Positions 36,191-44,954 of a stretch of 64,000 nt of DNA are shown piece after piece. The stretch spans positions 1 through 64,000 of the forward strand of contig CAUJDW010000137.1 in the NCBI GenBank assembly GCA_963169455.1. Direction: 5' to 3'. A program made the translations under genes and the position numbers. The notes under the pieces are model-generated. The model ran no database searches. It was not told the DNA's origin and was given only the letters and a program-made list of their open reading frames with translations. The DNA comes from Bacteroidota bacterium (GTDB lineage Bacteria > Bacteroidota > Bacteroidia > Chitinophagales > Saprospiraceae). The first letter of the stretch is position 1. Each line of letters starts with the position of its first letter.

Positions 36191-37207
36191 GTGGAACCAG
36201 AGATACACCGGCAATCCCTGATCAGCCGGATCGCCCGCCTTCCGGAGGAACCTTTTGAGGCGCTGGCGCTCGACATCTTCCAATATCAGGCGGAGTACAA
36301 CCCTTTATACCGCGACTTCCTGCGCCTGTTGTCCGTTTCCGCCCGGGATGTGCACAGCATCGACGCAATCCCTTTTTTGCCGATACAGTTTTTTAAAACC
36401 TTCCGCATACAAACCGGCCGCTGGGCTCCTGCGCTCACCTTCAGCAGCAGCGGCACCACCGGCGCCGCCGCCAGCCGCCATTTGGTCCGCGGCCCCGCTT
36501 TTTATCGCCTTAATGCGCGCCGTTGTTTTGAATACTTCTACGGCCCGGTAAGGGATTACTGCGTGCTGGCGCTGCTGCCGGCCTACCTGGAGCGAAGCGG
36601 CTCCTCGCTGGTGTTTATGGCCGGCGACTTCATCAAACAGTCCCGGTATCCGCAAAGTGGTTTTTTCCTCCATGATACCGAAGCGCTGGCGGAGATACTG
36701 GCGGAATGCAAAAAAAAAGGCCTCCCCACGCTTTTGCTTGGCGTCAGTTTTGCCCTGTGGAGCCTGGCCGAGCAACATCCGATGAACCTGAGCGGCATTA
36801 TTATCATGGAAACGGGCGGCATGAAGGGCCGCCGCCGGGAGATCACCCGGGAGGAGTTGCACGCCATCCTGAAGAGCGCCTTTGAGGTGGAGTGCATCCA
36901 TTCGGAGTACGGCATGACGGAACTTCTGTCGCAGGCCTATTCTACGGGTGGCGGCTTGTTCCGGCCGGGCCCCGCATTGCGCGCCCTCGCCCGCGAGATC
37001 ACGGACCCGCTGGCCCTGCTGCCTTACGGAAAAACCGGCGCACTCAACCTCATCGACCTGGCCAACATCGACACCATCAGCTTTATCGCCACCGATGACC
37101 TGGGCCGGGTGTATGCCGATGGGAGCTTTGAGATCCTGGGCCGCCACGATGCCAGCGACGCCCGCGGCTGCAACCTCCTGGTGGCGGATGTGGAGCGTGG
37201 GGCATAG
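36191..37207 (+). CDS. LuxE-like acyl-protein synthetase / adenylate-forming enzyme
   Basis: 338 residues in the LuxE (acyl-protein synthetase, PF04443) branch of adenylate-forming enzymes. The ATP-binding loop is TFSSSGTTGAAASRH at about residues 92-106; later motifs are IIMETGGMKG and SEYGMTELLSQAY, equivalent to the YGxTE core motif. LuxE activates a fatty acid as acyl-AMP and holds it as a thioester for the LuxC reductase; no luxC or luxD is nearby, so the acyl acceptor here is unknown. The start is GTG (no in-frame ATG nearby), which is less certain. The 3' end faces a small minus-strand gene. Confidence 0.85.
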   Translation: MEPEIHRQSLISRIARLPEEPFEALALDIFQYQAEYNPLYRDFLRLLSVSARDVHSIDAIPFLPIQFFKTFRIQTGRWAPALTFSSSGTTGAAASRHLVRGPAFYRLNARRCFEYFYGPVRDYCVLALLPAYLERSGSSLVFMAGDFIKQSRYPQSGFFLHDTEALAEILAECKKKGLPTLLLGVSFALWSLAEQHPMNLSGIIIMETGGMKGRRREITREELHAILKSAFEVECIHSEYGMTELLSQAYSTGGGLFRPGPALRALAREITDPLALLPYGKTGALNLIDLANIDTISFIATDDLGRVYADGSFEILGRHDASDARGCNLLVADVERGA

Positions 37208-37221
37208 GGCAGGGGCATTTC

Positions 37222-37503
37222 CTAAATGATCTCCTCAAACTCCTCCTTTTCATCGCCGGATTCCAGGTTTTGCAGGGCGGCGGTATGGATGCGCCGCATG
37301 GCTTTCATCTGCCCGATGGCGGCTTCGATAAAGGCCTCGTCGGCCAGCCGGTAGATATCATCCACGTTGTTGACCGGGCCGCCCGCCCGGAATTTGAAGG
37401 CCAGTTCAAACAAGCCCGATTCGAACTTTAAGATGTACTTGTTCTCCAACTGAAAGATGGTGATCTTAAGGCCAGGATGGCTGATGTAGCCGGCGATGCG
37501 CAT
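37222..37503 (-). CDS. small conserved-looking hypothetical protein
   Basis: 93 residues beginning MRIAGYISHPGLKITIFQLENKY and ending in an acidic tail (DEKEEFEEII). No signal peptide, membrane segment or catalytic motif. The mixed beta-then-helix pattern (LKITIFQLENKYILKFE, then DEAFIEAAIGQMKAM) suggests a compact soluble domain of a type often seen as a small uncharacterised Bacteroidota protein. I do not recognise a function. Confidence 0.7.
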   Translation of the reverse strand: MRIAGYISHPGLKITIFQLENKYILKFESGLFELAFKFRAGGPVNNVDDIYRLADEAFIEAAIGQMKAMRRIHTAALQNLESGDEKEEFEEII

Positions 37504-37573
37504 AGCTTTTTGTTTAAATGTAACACGGGCCTGTAGCGCCGCGGGTTTTCTTTTAATTAATCATCGGAGCGGC

Positions 37574-38374
37574 TTACGGCCCCTCCGGCTTGCGTTCCTG
37601 CCGCCATTCCTCCCGGATTGACTCCGTCAGCAGCTCGTATAATGCGGCGAATTTCGGGAATTTCTTCAGATATTCCAGGTGGCGCCCGATGGTGGCCGTA
37701 TCCCCGCGGCGGGCAGGGCCGGTCTGCATCTCCCGGGGCGGAAAATCCTGTGCTTTCAGTGCGGTTTCCAGTATGAGCGGCCGCAGCATTTCAAAGTCCA
37801 GCTGTTCTGCCTCCAGGATTTCCTGGCCGATGTGAAAGAGGTGGTTGCTGAAATTGTTGACAAAAACGGCCGCCACATGCAGCACCGCCCGCTGGGCGTC
37901 GTCGATGCGGTGTACGTTCCCGCCGACGGCCAGGCCGAGTTCCGCCAGCATCTGTTCCAGCCCAGGCTCGGGGCTGAATATGCAAAGCGGCATCCCGTCG
38001 AAATCGGGCGCCCGTTGGCGGGAAAAGGTCTGCAGGGGATAAAAAACGCCATGCCGCCTGAAAAAGGGGGCTAATACGGTAGAAGGCGTTGCCCCGGAGG
38101 TATGCACCACGGCTGCGTCCGCAGGTAGGAATCGGCTCATCTGTTGAGCGACGGGCCCGACGGCGTCATCACTCACCGCCAGGATGTACAGGCCGGCATT
38201 GGGCTGCAGGGCTTCCAGTTGGCTGAAAGGAGCGGCGCCAAGCTGTTCCGCCAGTTCCCTGGCTTTCCCCGGATTCCGGCTGAACACCTGGCCAATAGCG
38301 AAACCCTTCTCCACCAGGCGCCTCCCAAGGTGGCAGCCCACATTGCCGGCGCCGATGAGCGTGATGTGGAGCAT
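37574..38374 (-). CDS. Rossmann-like and DUF2520 domain protein
   Basis: 266 residues. The N-terminal NAD(P)-binding Rossmann motif LIGAGNVGCHLGRRLVEKG is followed by FSRNPGKARELAE, as in pyrroline-5-carboxylate-reductase-like folds; the C-terminal half is the helical DUF2520 domain with HVAAVFVNNFSNHLF and a late TGPARRGDTATIGRHL motif. Probably an oxidoreductase of unknown substrate. The start at MLHITLIG (38374) is chosen because longer frames run into the 29-bp palindromic repeats that begin 5 bp upstream. Confidence 0.85.
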   Translation of the reverse strand: MLHITLIGAGNVGCHLGRRLVEKGFAIGQVFSRNPGKARELAEQLGAAPFSQLEALQPNAGLYILAVSDDAVGPVAQQMSRFLPADAAVVHTSGATPSTVLAPFFRRHGVFYPLQTFSRQRAPDFDGMPLCIFSPEPGLEQMLAELGLAVGGNVHRIDDAQRAVLHVAAVFVNNFSNHLFHIGQEILEAEQLDFEMLRPLILETALKAQDFPPREMQTGPARRGDTATIGRHLEYLKKFPKFAALYELLTESIREEWRQERKPEGP

Positions 38375-38378
38375 GTTG

Positions 38379-38436
38379 GTTGTCCCACGACTGAAGTCGT
38401 GGGTTAGGTTGTCCCACGACTGGAGTCGTGGGTTAG
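38379..38436. repeat. two 29-bp REP-like palindromic repeats
   Basis: Two adjacent 29-bp units (38379-38407 and 38408-38436) differ at one base. Each contains CCCACGACT, a 2-nt centre (GA or GG) and AGTCGTGGG, a perfect 9-bp stem, framed by GTTGT and TTAG. This stem resembles REP-type hairpins dispersed in many genomes that are linked to RAYT transposases; no such transposase is in the window. The repeats sit just before the DUF2520 start codon, so they lie in its leader. Confidence 0.88.
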
Positions 38437-38488
38437 GTTGCACTCCCGATTGCGATCCATGGGCCTCGTCTGCCCTCTGCTCTCTGCT

Positions 38489-41356
38489 CTATGCCTTTTG
38501 CTCCCTGCCCTTCGCTCTGACGAACAGACTCAGCAGCAGCCCCAGCATCATGAAGCTGGAGCCGAGCCAGAACAGGTTGATGCCGGGGAACTCGATGGCC
38601 TCCAGCACGATGTAATCGGAGCGCAGCGAGTTGGTCGCCACTTCGAAAGGTATCTGCAGTGGTTTGGGCTCGGTGCGGGCGATCATCATTTCGATGCTTT
38701 CGGTGGCCGGGTCGATGCCGGTGAAGCGGAAGTGCATGCCCAGCTCGGGTATCTCATCCTTGAGGTTGAAGGGGCGGCTGTCCCGGATCAGGTAAACGGG
38801 CTGGGCTGTGTAGCTTTTGCCGTCGGGGGCCTGCACGTTCATCATGCCGCTCACGGCGATGTCGTCTTCCCCGGGCTGGTAGTTGGGATGCCGGGGCTGG
38901 CGGTTGAACCCGGCGAATTGGATCCGGTAGCCATCCAGGCTAACCTCATCGCCCTGGCGGAAGGTGAAGGCCTGATAGTCCAGCTCCGTTTCCGGAGTGA
39001 ACACGGCGTCGAAAACCTGTTCGTTCAGCCGCACCCGGGCGCTCAGCTCGTTGATCTGGGCGGGATAGCTGTACAAAACCTGCCCGCGAAGCACCAACAC
39101 CGGATGCACGGTGAAAATGCTGTCTTCGTCGGACCGCGCGATTTGCACCGTTGCGCCGATAGCGATATCGCCGTCTTCCGGCTTGTAATCGGGGTGGGCG
39201 GGGGCCCGGTCTACCTCCAGGACGGCGGCGCGGTATTCCTTCACCATAAAGGTATCGAGGCCCCGCAGCGGAACTGTGTCGGAAAAAGCGATGGTTTCTC
39301 CTGCAAGAGCCTGAAGTATCCGGTAGTTGAGGCTATCCTCCCGTTTCCGGCGGTATTCCATATCGATTTCCACCTGAGGCAGGGAAGCGATGTGCGTGAA
39401 AATGTCGCGGTCCCAGTAGCGCTTGGTGGATGGGTTGGAAGCCGCCACTTTGGTAAAGGATTTATCGTAGAGGATGTTGGGGTGAAGGTCGAAGGATTCC
39501 ACCACTTCACCAGCCTGGTTCCTTTTTTTATAGTGGACGGTAAAGGTGCGCGTGAAGTCGTCGATGGTGTCGCCTGTATAAGCCACCTCATAATCGCCCA
39601 TGGCCATCGGGCTGCCTTTGAACAGGATGATATTGCGCCGCATCTGTTCGTCGGATGCTCCCTCGATCAGGCCGTCCATAACGAAGAGGTTTTTGGAAAT
39701 GACCCGCTGGTTGAGCCCCGAGGCCAGTATGCCGACGATCATCAACCCGAAACCGATATGGGCCGTTACCGAGCCAGCCTGTTTGAGGTTGCCCCGCACG
39801 AAGGTGATCAGGTAGTCGGCATTGGCGATGATGGTGAACCAGCCGAAGAACAGGAGCGTCAGGTACTGCCAGGCATTGGCGTCTATCCATCGGGTCGTGA
39901 GGTAGGTGAGCAGGCCCGACAAGGCCAGGGCGATGCCGGCGTGCAACCCGAAGCGGCGGGCGTATCCGGCGAAGTTGAACTCCCTGTAGCGCAGGTACTG
40001 CGCGCTTCCGGACAAGAGGCCGATGAAGACGGCGATCCAGATCTGGTACTTGTTGTAGTGCGGCACCGGGTCGGTGATCACCCGCCCTTCGAAGAGCGGG
40101 TTGAAGAGCTGCATGATCTTGTTGTACACCGGCAGGGAGGTGGATGCCGTGATGATGAGCGAGGAAAAGAGCAGCACCAGGCTGCCGATGAACATCCAGA
40201 ACTCTCTGGAACCCGTCGGCTCCTCCTTTGCAGGGCTGGGAATGCCCTTGTAACGGATGCCCAGCATAATGGCGGAAAGCAGCACCGAAAAAGCGATGAA
40301 ACCGATGAGTTGCCACTCCAGCCCCATTTCCGTGAAAGCGTGTACGGAGGTGTCGCCCAGTACGCCGCTGCGGGTCAGGAAGGTGGAATATACAATGAAG
40401 ATGAAGGTCAGCAGGTAATAGATATAGGTGCTCCGGATGGAGTGCCCGGTATTGCTGGCGATCAGGTTGGTGTGGATGCCGGCGATGAGGATGAGCCAGG
40501 GCACGAGCGACATATTCTCGACGGGGTCCCAGGCCCAGTAGCCGCCGAAGCTCAGGGCTTCATAGGCCCAGGCGCCGCCCATCAGGATGCCCGTTCCCAG
40601 AATGGCCCCGCTGAACAGCGCCCAGCGCTGGGCCGGTTTCAGCCAGGCTTTGTGCTCCTTCATCCACAGCCCGGCAATGGCGTAACTGAATGGAATGGCG
40701 GTGGAGGCAAAGCCCAGAAAGAGGGTGGGAGGGTGGATGGTCATCCAGTAATTCTGCAACAACGGGTTCAGGCCGTTGCCTTTGATCTGGCTGACGTAGT
40801 CCGCGCTGGCGAAGATCGGTGCGTCCATTACCTCACGGAGCAGCATCAGCGGGTTGCTGCCGATGCGCATGGGGTCGTCGCCAAATCCCAGGTATATTCC
40901 CAGGATCATGGAGCCGATGATCATCTGTATCATGGAAAGGACCGAGAGGGTTGGGGCTTCCCATTGCCGCCCGCCGGCCATCAGCACCAGCCCGAGCACG
41001 ACGTGCCAGAACATCCACAGCAGGAAACTGCCCTCCTGGCCTTCCCAGAAGGCGGAGAAGATGTACTTCATCGGCAGTTCCTCCGATACGTGGGCCTGGA
41101 CGTACTGGTATTCGAAGTACTGCATGGCCATGGCGTAGAAGATGGCGCCGATAACTGCGAAAACGGAAAAGGTGTGAACCAAAAACGCCCCGCGGCCCAT
41201 CTGTATCCATTGCCCGGCTTCGGGCAGGTGGCGGCGCTGGGTGGCGAAAAAATAAGCTGCGGCCGCCAGCAGGCTGGCCACAAAACCAAGAATGATGGCA
41301 AACTGGCCGATGCGCCCCGGCCATAAGTGCTCTCCAACGTATTGTATTTCCTGCAT
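38489..41356 (-). CDS. ccmF: CcmF-type haem lyase, cytochrome c maturation
   Basis: 955 residues, large polytopic inner-membrane CcmF/CcsA-superfamily protein. The haem-handling WWD motif is clear: GAWAYEALSFGGYWAWDPVE at about 261-280; NYWMTIHPPTLFLGF (~202-216) holds a conserved His of the family. The last ~330 residues form a periplasmic beta-rich region, longer than in E. coli CcmF (647 aa). CcmF attaches haem from CcmE to apocytochromes c. It is followed upstream by ccmE (117 bp away) on the same strand. The window's CxxCH peroxidase would be a client. Confidence 0.93.
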   Translation of the reverse strand: MQEIQYVGEHLWPGRIGQFAIILGFVASLLAAAAYFFATQRRHLPEAGQWIQMGRGAFLVHTFSVFAVIGAIFYAMAMQYFEYQYVQAHVSEELPMKYIFSAFWEGQEGSFLLWMFWHVVLGLVLMAGGRQWEAPTLSVLSMIQMIIGSMILGIYLGFGDDPMRIGSNPLMLLREVMDAPIFASADYVSQIKGNGLNPLLQNYWMTIHPPTLFLGFASTAIPFSYAIAGLWMKEHKAWLKPAQRWALFSGAILGTGILMGGAWAYEALSFGGYWAWDPVENMSLVPWLILIAGIHTNLIASNTGHSIRSTYIYYLLTFIFIVYSTFLTRSGVLGDTSVHAFTEMGLEWQLIGFIAFSVLLSAIMLGIRYKGIPSPAKEEPTGSREFWMFIGSLVLLFSSLIITASTSLPVYNKIMQLFNPLFEGRVITDPVPHYNKYQIWIAVFIGLLSGSAQYLRYREFNFAGYARRFGLHAGIALALSGLLTYLTTRWIDANAWQYLTLLFFGWFTIIANADYLITFVRGNLKQAGSVTAHIGFGLMIVGILASGLNQRVISKNLFVMDGLIEGASDEQMRRNIILFKGSPMAMGDYEVAYTGDTIDDFTRTFTVHYKKRNQAGEVVESFDLHPNILYDKSFTKVAASNPSTKRYWDRDIFTHIASLPQVEIDMEYRRKREDSLNYRILQALAGETIAFSDTVPLRGLDTFMVKEYRAAVLEVDRAPAHPDYKPEDGDIAIGATVQIARSDEDSIFTVHPVLVLRGQVLYSYPAQINELSARVRLNEQVFDAVFTPETELDYQAFTFRQGDEVSLDGYRIQFAGFNRQPRHPNYQPGEDDIAVSGMMNVQAPDGKSYTAQPVYLIRDSRPFNLKDEIPELGMHFRFTGIDPATESIEMMIARTEPKPLQIPFEVATNSLRSDYIVLEAIEFPGINLFWLGSSFMMLGLLLSLFVRAKGREQKA

Positions 41357-41473
41357 CAGGGGCTTTTTAATTTAGCGTTTGAATGGGTTCCAGGTTCCAT
41401 GTTCAACATTTGAGGGAATGCCGGGATGGTGGTTCGGGCATGCCCGGCAAAACACCTGAACCATTCTGAGCCA

Positions 41474-41869
41474 TTACTTTGCTTCCTCCCTGATATACAC
41501 TTCCTCGTCCTTGTACTTCGAGGGGCACTTCAGGAGCATGTCGGTTGCGACGAATTCATCGCCTTTCATCTGTCCGGTCAGCACGATCTGCTCGGAGAGT
41601 TCGAAGTCCTGGGGTTTTTCGGAAAGCAGGACGACCTTGCGCTCGTCGCCTTTGGTGTCGCGGATGTAGAAGCTGAAGTAATTGGGGTCTTCCTGCGGGT
41701 TGTAATACATCTCCTTATCCTTGGAAAGCTGCCCGGCGATCTTGACGCGCTCGCCGGACCTGGAGGCGTCCGTGAAGGTCGCGTAGGTGCTCATGTCTTC
41801 CGCTGCCGTGGTCAGCAGCACGATCGCGGCGGCGATCATGACGATGGCAATGACATATATCTTCTTCAT
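41474..41869 (-). CDS. ccmE: CcmE haem chaperone, CxxxY variant
   Basis: 131 residues: one N-terminal membrane anchor (IYVIAIVMIAAAIVLLTT) and an OB-fold domain. E. coli-type CcmE binds haem covalently through the His of HxxxY; here the equivalent motif is LLKCPSKYKDE, giving Cys 115 and Tyr 119, the CxxxY form known from Desulfovibrio and archaeal CcmE. It carries haem from CcmC/B to CcmF in the periplasm. It diverges from ccmB over a 141-bp gap containing back-to-back -7 boxes. Confidence 0.92.
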   Translation of the reverse strand: MKKIYVIAIVMIAAAIVLLTTAAEDMSTYATFTDASRSGERVKIAGQLSKDKEMYYNPQEDPNYFSFYIRDTKGDERKVVLLSEKPQDFELSEQIVLTGQMKGDEFVATDMLLKCPSKYKDEEVYIREEAK

Positions 41870-41910
41870 GGCCGAAGGTGGTTTGTGGCTTGTTATAACT
41901 AATTACACCG

Positions 41911-41918
41911 CAAAAATA
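41911..41918 (-). promoter_or_regulatory. candidate -7 box for ccmE-ccmF
   Basis: TATTTTTG on the minus strand matches TAnnTTTG, 42 bp upstream of the ccmE ATG. An identical octamer on the other strand at 41998 faces ccmB, so the gap appears to hold two divergent promoters. Confidence 0.5.
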
Positions 41919-41997
41919 AGCTTTGTTTACTGCCCGCACCCGATTATTGACGGTCAAAAAGTTGTCATTATGTTTTTAGCCCTTTAGGCAATTCCGT

Positions 41998-42005
41998 TAT
42001 TTTTG
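41998..42005 (+). promoter_or_regulatory. candidate -7 box for ccmB
   Basis: TATTTTTG matches TAnnTTTG and ends 5 bp before the ccmB ATG. If used, transcription would begin at or next to the start codon, giving a leaderless or nearly leaderless mRNA. Confidence 0.4.
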
Positions 42006-42010
42006 TCCCG

Positions 42011-42670
42011 ATGAACATAATCAGAGAAGCCGGTTTCCTGTTCCGCAAAGACCTGCGGCTGGAATTGCGGAGCAGTTACGCGATCAGCGGGATACTGCTG
42101 TACGTCTTTTCCACCATATTTATCGTTTATATTTCCTTCCGCCGGGTGCCGCCCGATGTGTGGAATACCCTTTTCTGGATCATCATCCTGTTTGCTTCGG
42201 TGAGCGCCGTCGTGAAGAGCTTCGTACAGGAGAACAGCGCCCGGCAGTTGTATTACTACAGCCTGGCCAACCCCGTTTCCATCATCCTGTCCAAGATCGT
42301 GTACAACGTTTTCCTGCTGCTGCTGCTCAGCCTGCTCACCTGGGGCGGCTTCAGTTTCGTGGCCGGCAGCCCGGTGAAAGACACCGGCCAGTTTTTTCTG
42401 GCCCTCCTCCTGGGCAGCGTCGGTTTTTCCATCACCTTCACCTTCATTTCAGCCATTTCCTCCAAGGCGGACAACAACGCAACCCTAATGGCTATCCTCA
42501 GCTTCCCTCTGATCATCCCCATCCTGCTCACCCTGATCAAGCTGTCGGCCAACGCCCTGCGGCTGATGCAGGACACGGGCGTGCAAAAGGATATCCTCAT
42601 CCTGCTCTCCATCGACCTGCTCCTCCTGGGCCTGGCCATCGTGCTTTTCCCTTTCCTGTGGCGGGATTAG
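42011..42670 (+). CDS. ccmB: CcmB haem exporter membrane subunit
   Basis: 219 residues with six predicted membrane helices. The N-terminal GFLFRKDLRLELRSSYAISG and SFVQENSARQLYYYSLANP stretches are typical of CcmB, the permease that with CcmA and CcmC loads haem on CcmE. No ccmA ATPase is in this window. It diverges from ccmE and converges on the peroxidase gene 17 bp downstream. Confidence 0.93.
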   Translation: MNIIREAGFLFRKDLRLELRSSYAISGILLYVFSTIFIVYISFRRVPPDVWNTLFWIIILFASVSAVVKSFVQENSARQLYYYSLANPVSIILSKIVYNVFLLLLLSLLTWGGFSFVAGSPVKDTGQFFLALLLGSVGFSITFTFISAISSKADNNATLMAILSFPLIIPILLTLIKLSANALRLMQDTGVQKDILILLSIDLLLLGLAIVLFPFLWRD

Positions 42671-42687
42671 TCCAGTGCGCCAGTATG

Positions 42688-44043
42688 TCAATCGCATCCC
42701 AGTTCCAGCCGCGACATGGGGTCGTTGTTGGGGAAACAGAGCCCGGAGGGGAGGCTGGTGGGTTGATAGCGCAGCAGGTTGGGGTCGTAGAGCGCATTTT
42801 CCAGGAAGGCAGTGATGGCGTCGATTTCCTGTTCCGTCAGGCCGAGGGGGTGGAATTCTTCGGCCAGTTGGGATTGGGGCACATCCGGGTTTTCCGGAAT
42901 GGCTGCATTTTTGTAGGCCACCACGTCGCGCAGGGAGCGGAAGCAGGCGCCGTGCCCGAAGAAGGGCGAATCCTTCATGTTGTACAATTGAGGCACCTTG
43001 AATTTATAGACGTCTTCGGGGCGCCCGGTGAAGCCGCCGCGGCCCAGGTCTTCGGGAGAGTCGACGGGTGTTTTAAAGGTTTCCTCGGGGCAGTCGAAGA
43101 GGTCTTTCATGCCCAGTGCGTAGAAGGCCATGCTGTTGAGGGCCGGGCCGGTGTGGCATTTCACACATTCGGCCTTGCCGAAGAAGAGGATGGCGCCTTC
43201 TTTTTCGATATCGCTCATGGCGTCTTTTTCGCCCTTCAGCCAGCGTTGGAAAGGCGCCTGGTTGGACAGAAGCGTGCGCTCGTAGGCGGCGATGGCCAAC
43301 CCTGCAGCTTCCGGCGAATAGCGCCTGTCTTCCGGCCAGTCGGGAAAAGCCTGTTCGAACAGTTCCTTGTAGCCGAGGCTTTCGATGAGCTCTTTGCTGC
43401 TCACCAGGCGGTGGACGCCGAGCCCGGCGATGGCCTGGGTTTCCAGGCCGTGGTAACCCAGGTTGTTTTTCTCTTTGGGCGTGCCCGGCGTCCAGGCGTG
43501 CTCCGTGCCCACATTGACGCCGCGGGCGCCGAACTGGCCGTTCCACAGCATGGCGATCTGGTAGGCCCCGTTCATGGCGGAAGGCGACCGAATGGGCTGT
43601 ACATCGAGGTCGATCACGTGGTAATCGCTAACCTTATGGCGGCCTTCGCCATTGTGGCCGAAGCCTTCCCCGCCTTCCCCGATGCCCTGGAAACGGCCGG
43701 CCTGGAAGCCGGCGGAAGCGAAGTGGCAGGACGCGCAGGAGTAGGTATTGCGCCCCATTTCCATTTCCGGGTCCTGGGCTATGCCGGTTTCGTGGAAGAG
43801 CAATTGCCCGAGGGCAACTTTTTCCGGTGTCAGCGGGTTGCGGGGGTCTTGTGGAATGCGGGCCAGTTCGCTGCTTTCCGGCATGATGAAAAAGCCCAGC
43901 CCGCCATGCGCATTTTCTAGCAGGGCGTTTTCCAGCACTTCATCCAGCGGGTTGGGCAGTGGAGCCGCCGGCTCATCTTTTTTACAGCTTCCCACTGAAA
44001 GCCCGATCAGCACCAGGGACAAAAGGTAAAGTCTTTTGCACAT
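42688..44043 (-). CDS. di-haem cytochrome c peroxidase (MauG/CcpA family) lipoprotein
   Basis: 451 residues. Lipoprotein signal with lipobox VGSC (Cys 20); haem-binding motifs are CASCH (103-107) and CVKCH (293-297). The region FKVPQLYNMKDSPFFGHGACFRSLRDVV near the C-terminus is typical of bacterial di-haem peroxidases, which reduce H2O2 in the periplasm with electrons from small cytochromes. The membrane anchor would place it at the inner or outer membrane. It depends on the neighbouring ccm genes for haem attachment. A MauG-like oxidative modifier is the alternative. Confidence 0.92.
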   Translation of the reverse strand: MCKRLYLLSLVLIGLSVGSCKKDEPAAPLPNPLDEVLENALLENAHGGLGFFIMPESSELARIPQDPRNPLTPEKVALGQLLFHETGIAQDPEMEMGRNTYSCASCHFASAGFQAGRFQGIGEGGEGFGHNGEGRHKVSDYHVIDLDVQPIRSPSAMNGAYQIAMLWNGQFGARGVNVGTEHAWTPGTPKEKNNLGYHGLETQAIAGLGVHRLVSSKELIESLGYKELFEQAFPDWPEDRRYSPEAAGLAIAAYERTLLSNQAPFQRWLKGEKDAMSDIEKEGAILFFGKAECVKCHTGPALNSMAFYALGMKDLFDCPEETFKTPVDSPEDLGRGGFTGRPEDVYKFKVPQLYNMKDSPFFGHGACFRSLRDVVAYKNAAIPENPDVPQSQLAEEFHPLGLTEQEIDAITAFLENALYDPNLLRYQPTSLPSGLCFPNNDPMSRLELGCD

Positions 44044-44173
44044 GACCGTGAATTTAAGCGTTCTACAACCTTAAGTATCAAGGAAAAGAAAACAAGGCCT
44101 CTCAGGTGGGGGTGGACGGCCCGCTTTGGCGCAGGCGCCACATCAAATTTAGCAATAATTTTTTTTCGCGCAG

Positions 44174-44209
44174 AAAAAAAAGGGCGGCAGCTTGTACAAG
44201 CTGCCGCCC
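44174..44209 (-). terminator. intrinsic terminator after rplT
   Basis: A perfect 28-bp palindrome at 44182-44209 (GGGCGGCAGCTTG, TA, CAAGCTGCCGCCC) is followed on the minus strand by eight Us (44174-44181). It starts 22 bp after the rplT stop and closes the infC-rpmI-rplT operon. Confidence 0.95.
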
Positions 44210-44231
44210 CGGGGATATTTTCAGGATCAGC

Positions 44232-44579
44232 CTATTTTTTAACCGAATCCACTACGGCCTTGAAGGTTTCCGGGTGGTTCATGGCCAGGTCGGCCAGGAC
44301 TTTGCGGTTGAGCTGAACGTCTTTTTCGGAAAGCTGGTGGATCAGCCGGGAATAGGAAATGCCGTTCAAGCGGGCGGCGGCATTGATGCGGGCGATCCAG
44401 AGGCGGCGGAATGCGCGCTTTTTGGCCTTGCGGTCGCGGTAGGCGTATTGCAGGCCCTTTTCAACGGTATTTTTGGCTACCGTGTAAACCTTGCCGCGGG
44501 CGCCAAAAAAGCCCCGGGCCAGCTTTAAGATCTTTTTGCGCCTTTTTCGGGACGCAACCGAATTCACTGAACGTGGCAT
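44232..44579 (-). CDS. rplT: 50S ribosomal protein L20
   Basis: 115 residues, standard length, with [32 protein letters not shown] and SYSRLIHQL-like family blocks ([20 protein letters not shown]). It binds 23S rRNA early in 50S assembly and in several bacteria represses its own operon. Last gene of infC-rpmI-rplT, 78 bp after rpmI and followed by a strong terminator. Confidence 0.98.
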   Translation of the reverse strand: MPRSVNSVASRKRRKKILKLARGFFGARGKVYTVAKNTVEKGLQYAYRDRKAKKRAFRRLWIARINAAARLNGISYSRLIHQLSEKDVQLNRKVLADLAMNHPETFKAVVDSVKK

Positions 44580-44657
44580 ATCGATTTTTTTAGTACAACG
44601 CAGAGGCTACGGTTTGAGCACTTTCTGCCTGCGTTCTCGTTAAAAAATGTGGTGAAC

Positions 44658-44855
44658 TTAACCGATGGCGAGCAGGCGCTTTACGCGGCCCTCGTCATGC
44701 GGGTGAACAAGCGTTGCATCGCGCAGGCGGAGCTTGGCCTTTTTGGTCTTGCGGCGCATCATGTGCGACGTCTTCGCCTGAAAACGCTTGATCTTCCCCG
44801 ATCCAGTGCGCTTGAAACGCTTCTTGGCACTGGAGTGTGTCTTCATTTTCGGCAT
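44658..44855 (-). CDS. rpmI: 50S ribosomal protein L35
   Basis: 65 residues, highly basic: [20 protein letters not shown] and [19 protein letters not shown] are diagnostic of L35. Middle gene of the translation operon, 99 bp after infC. Confidence 0.98.
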   Translation of the reverse strand: MPKMKTHSSAKKRFKRTGSGKIKRFQAKTSHMMRRKTKKAKLRLRDATLVHPHDEGRVKRLLAIG

Positions 44856-44954
44856 TGCGTTATGCTTTTGTAGTTCTGAAAAATGGAATGCAAAGGTAAA
44901 GAATTATTTCATAATCCGATACCTGCGCACTTTTTTTTGGCCGTTGGAGCGGGC

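Noticed and set aside
38438-41326. 962-codon plus-strand open frame
   Set aside because: It is antisense to ccmF, which has clear family motifs; the frame is a by-product of high GC at third codon positions and shows no domain.
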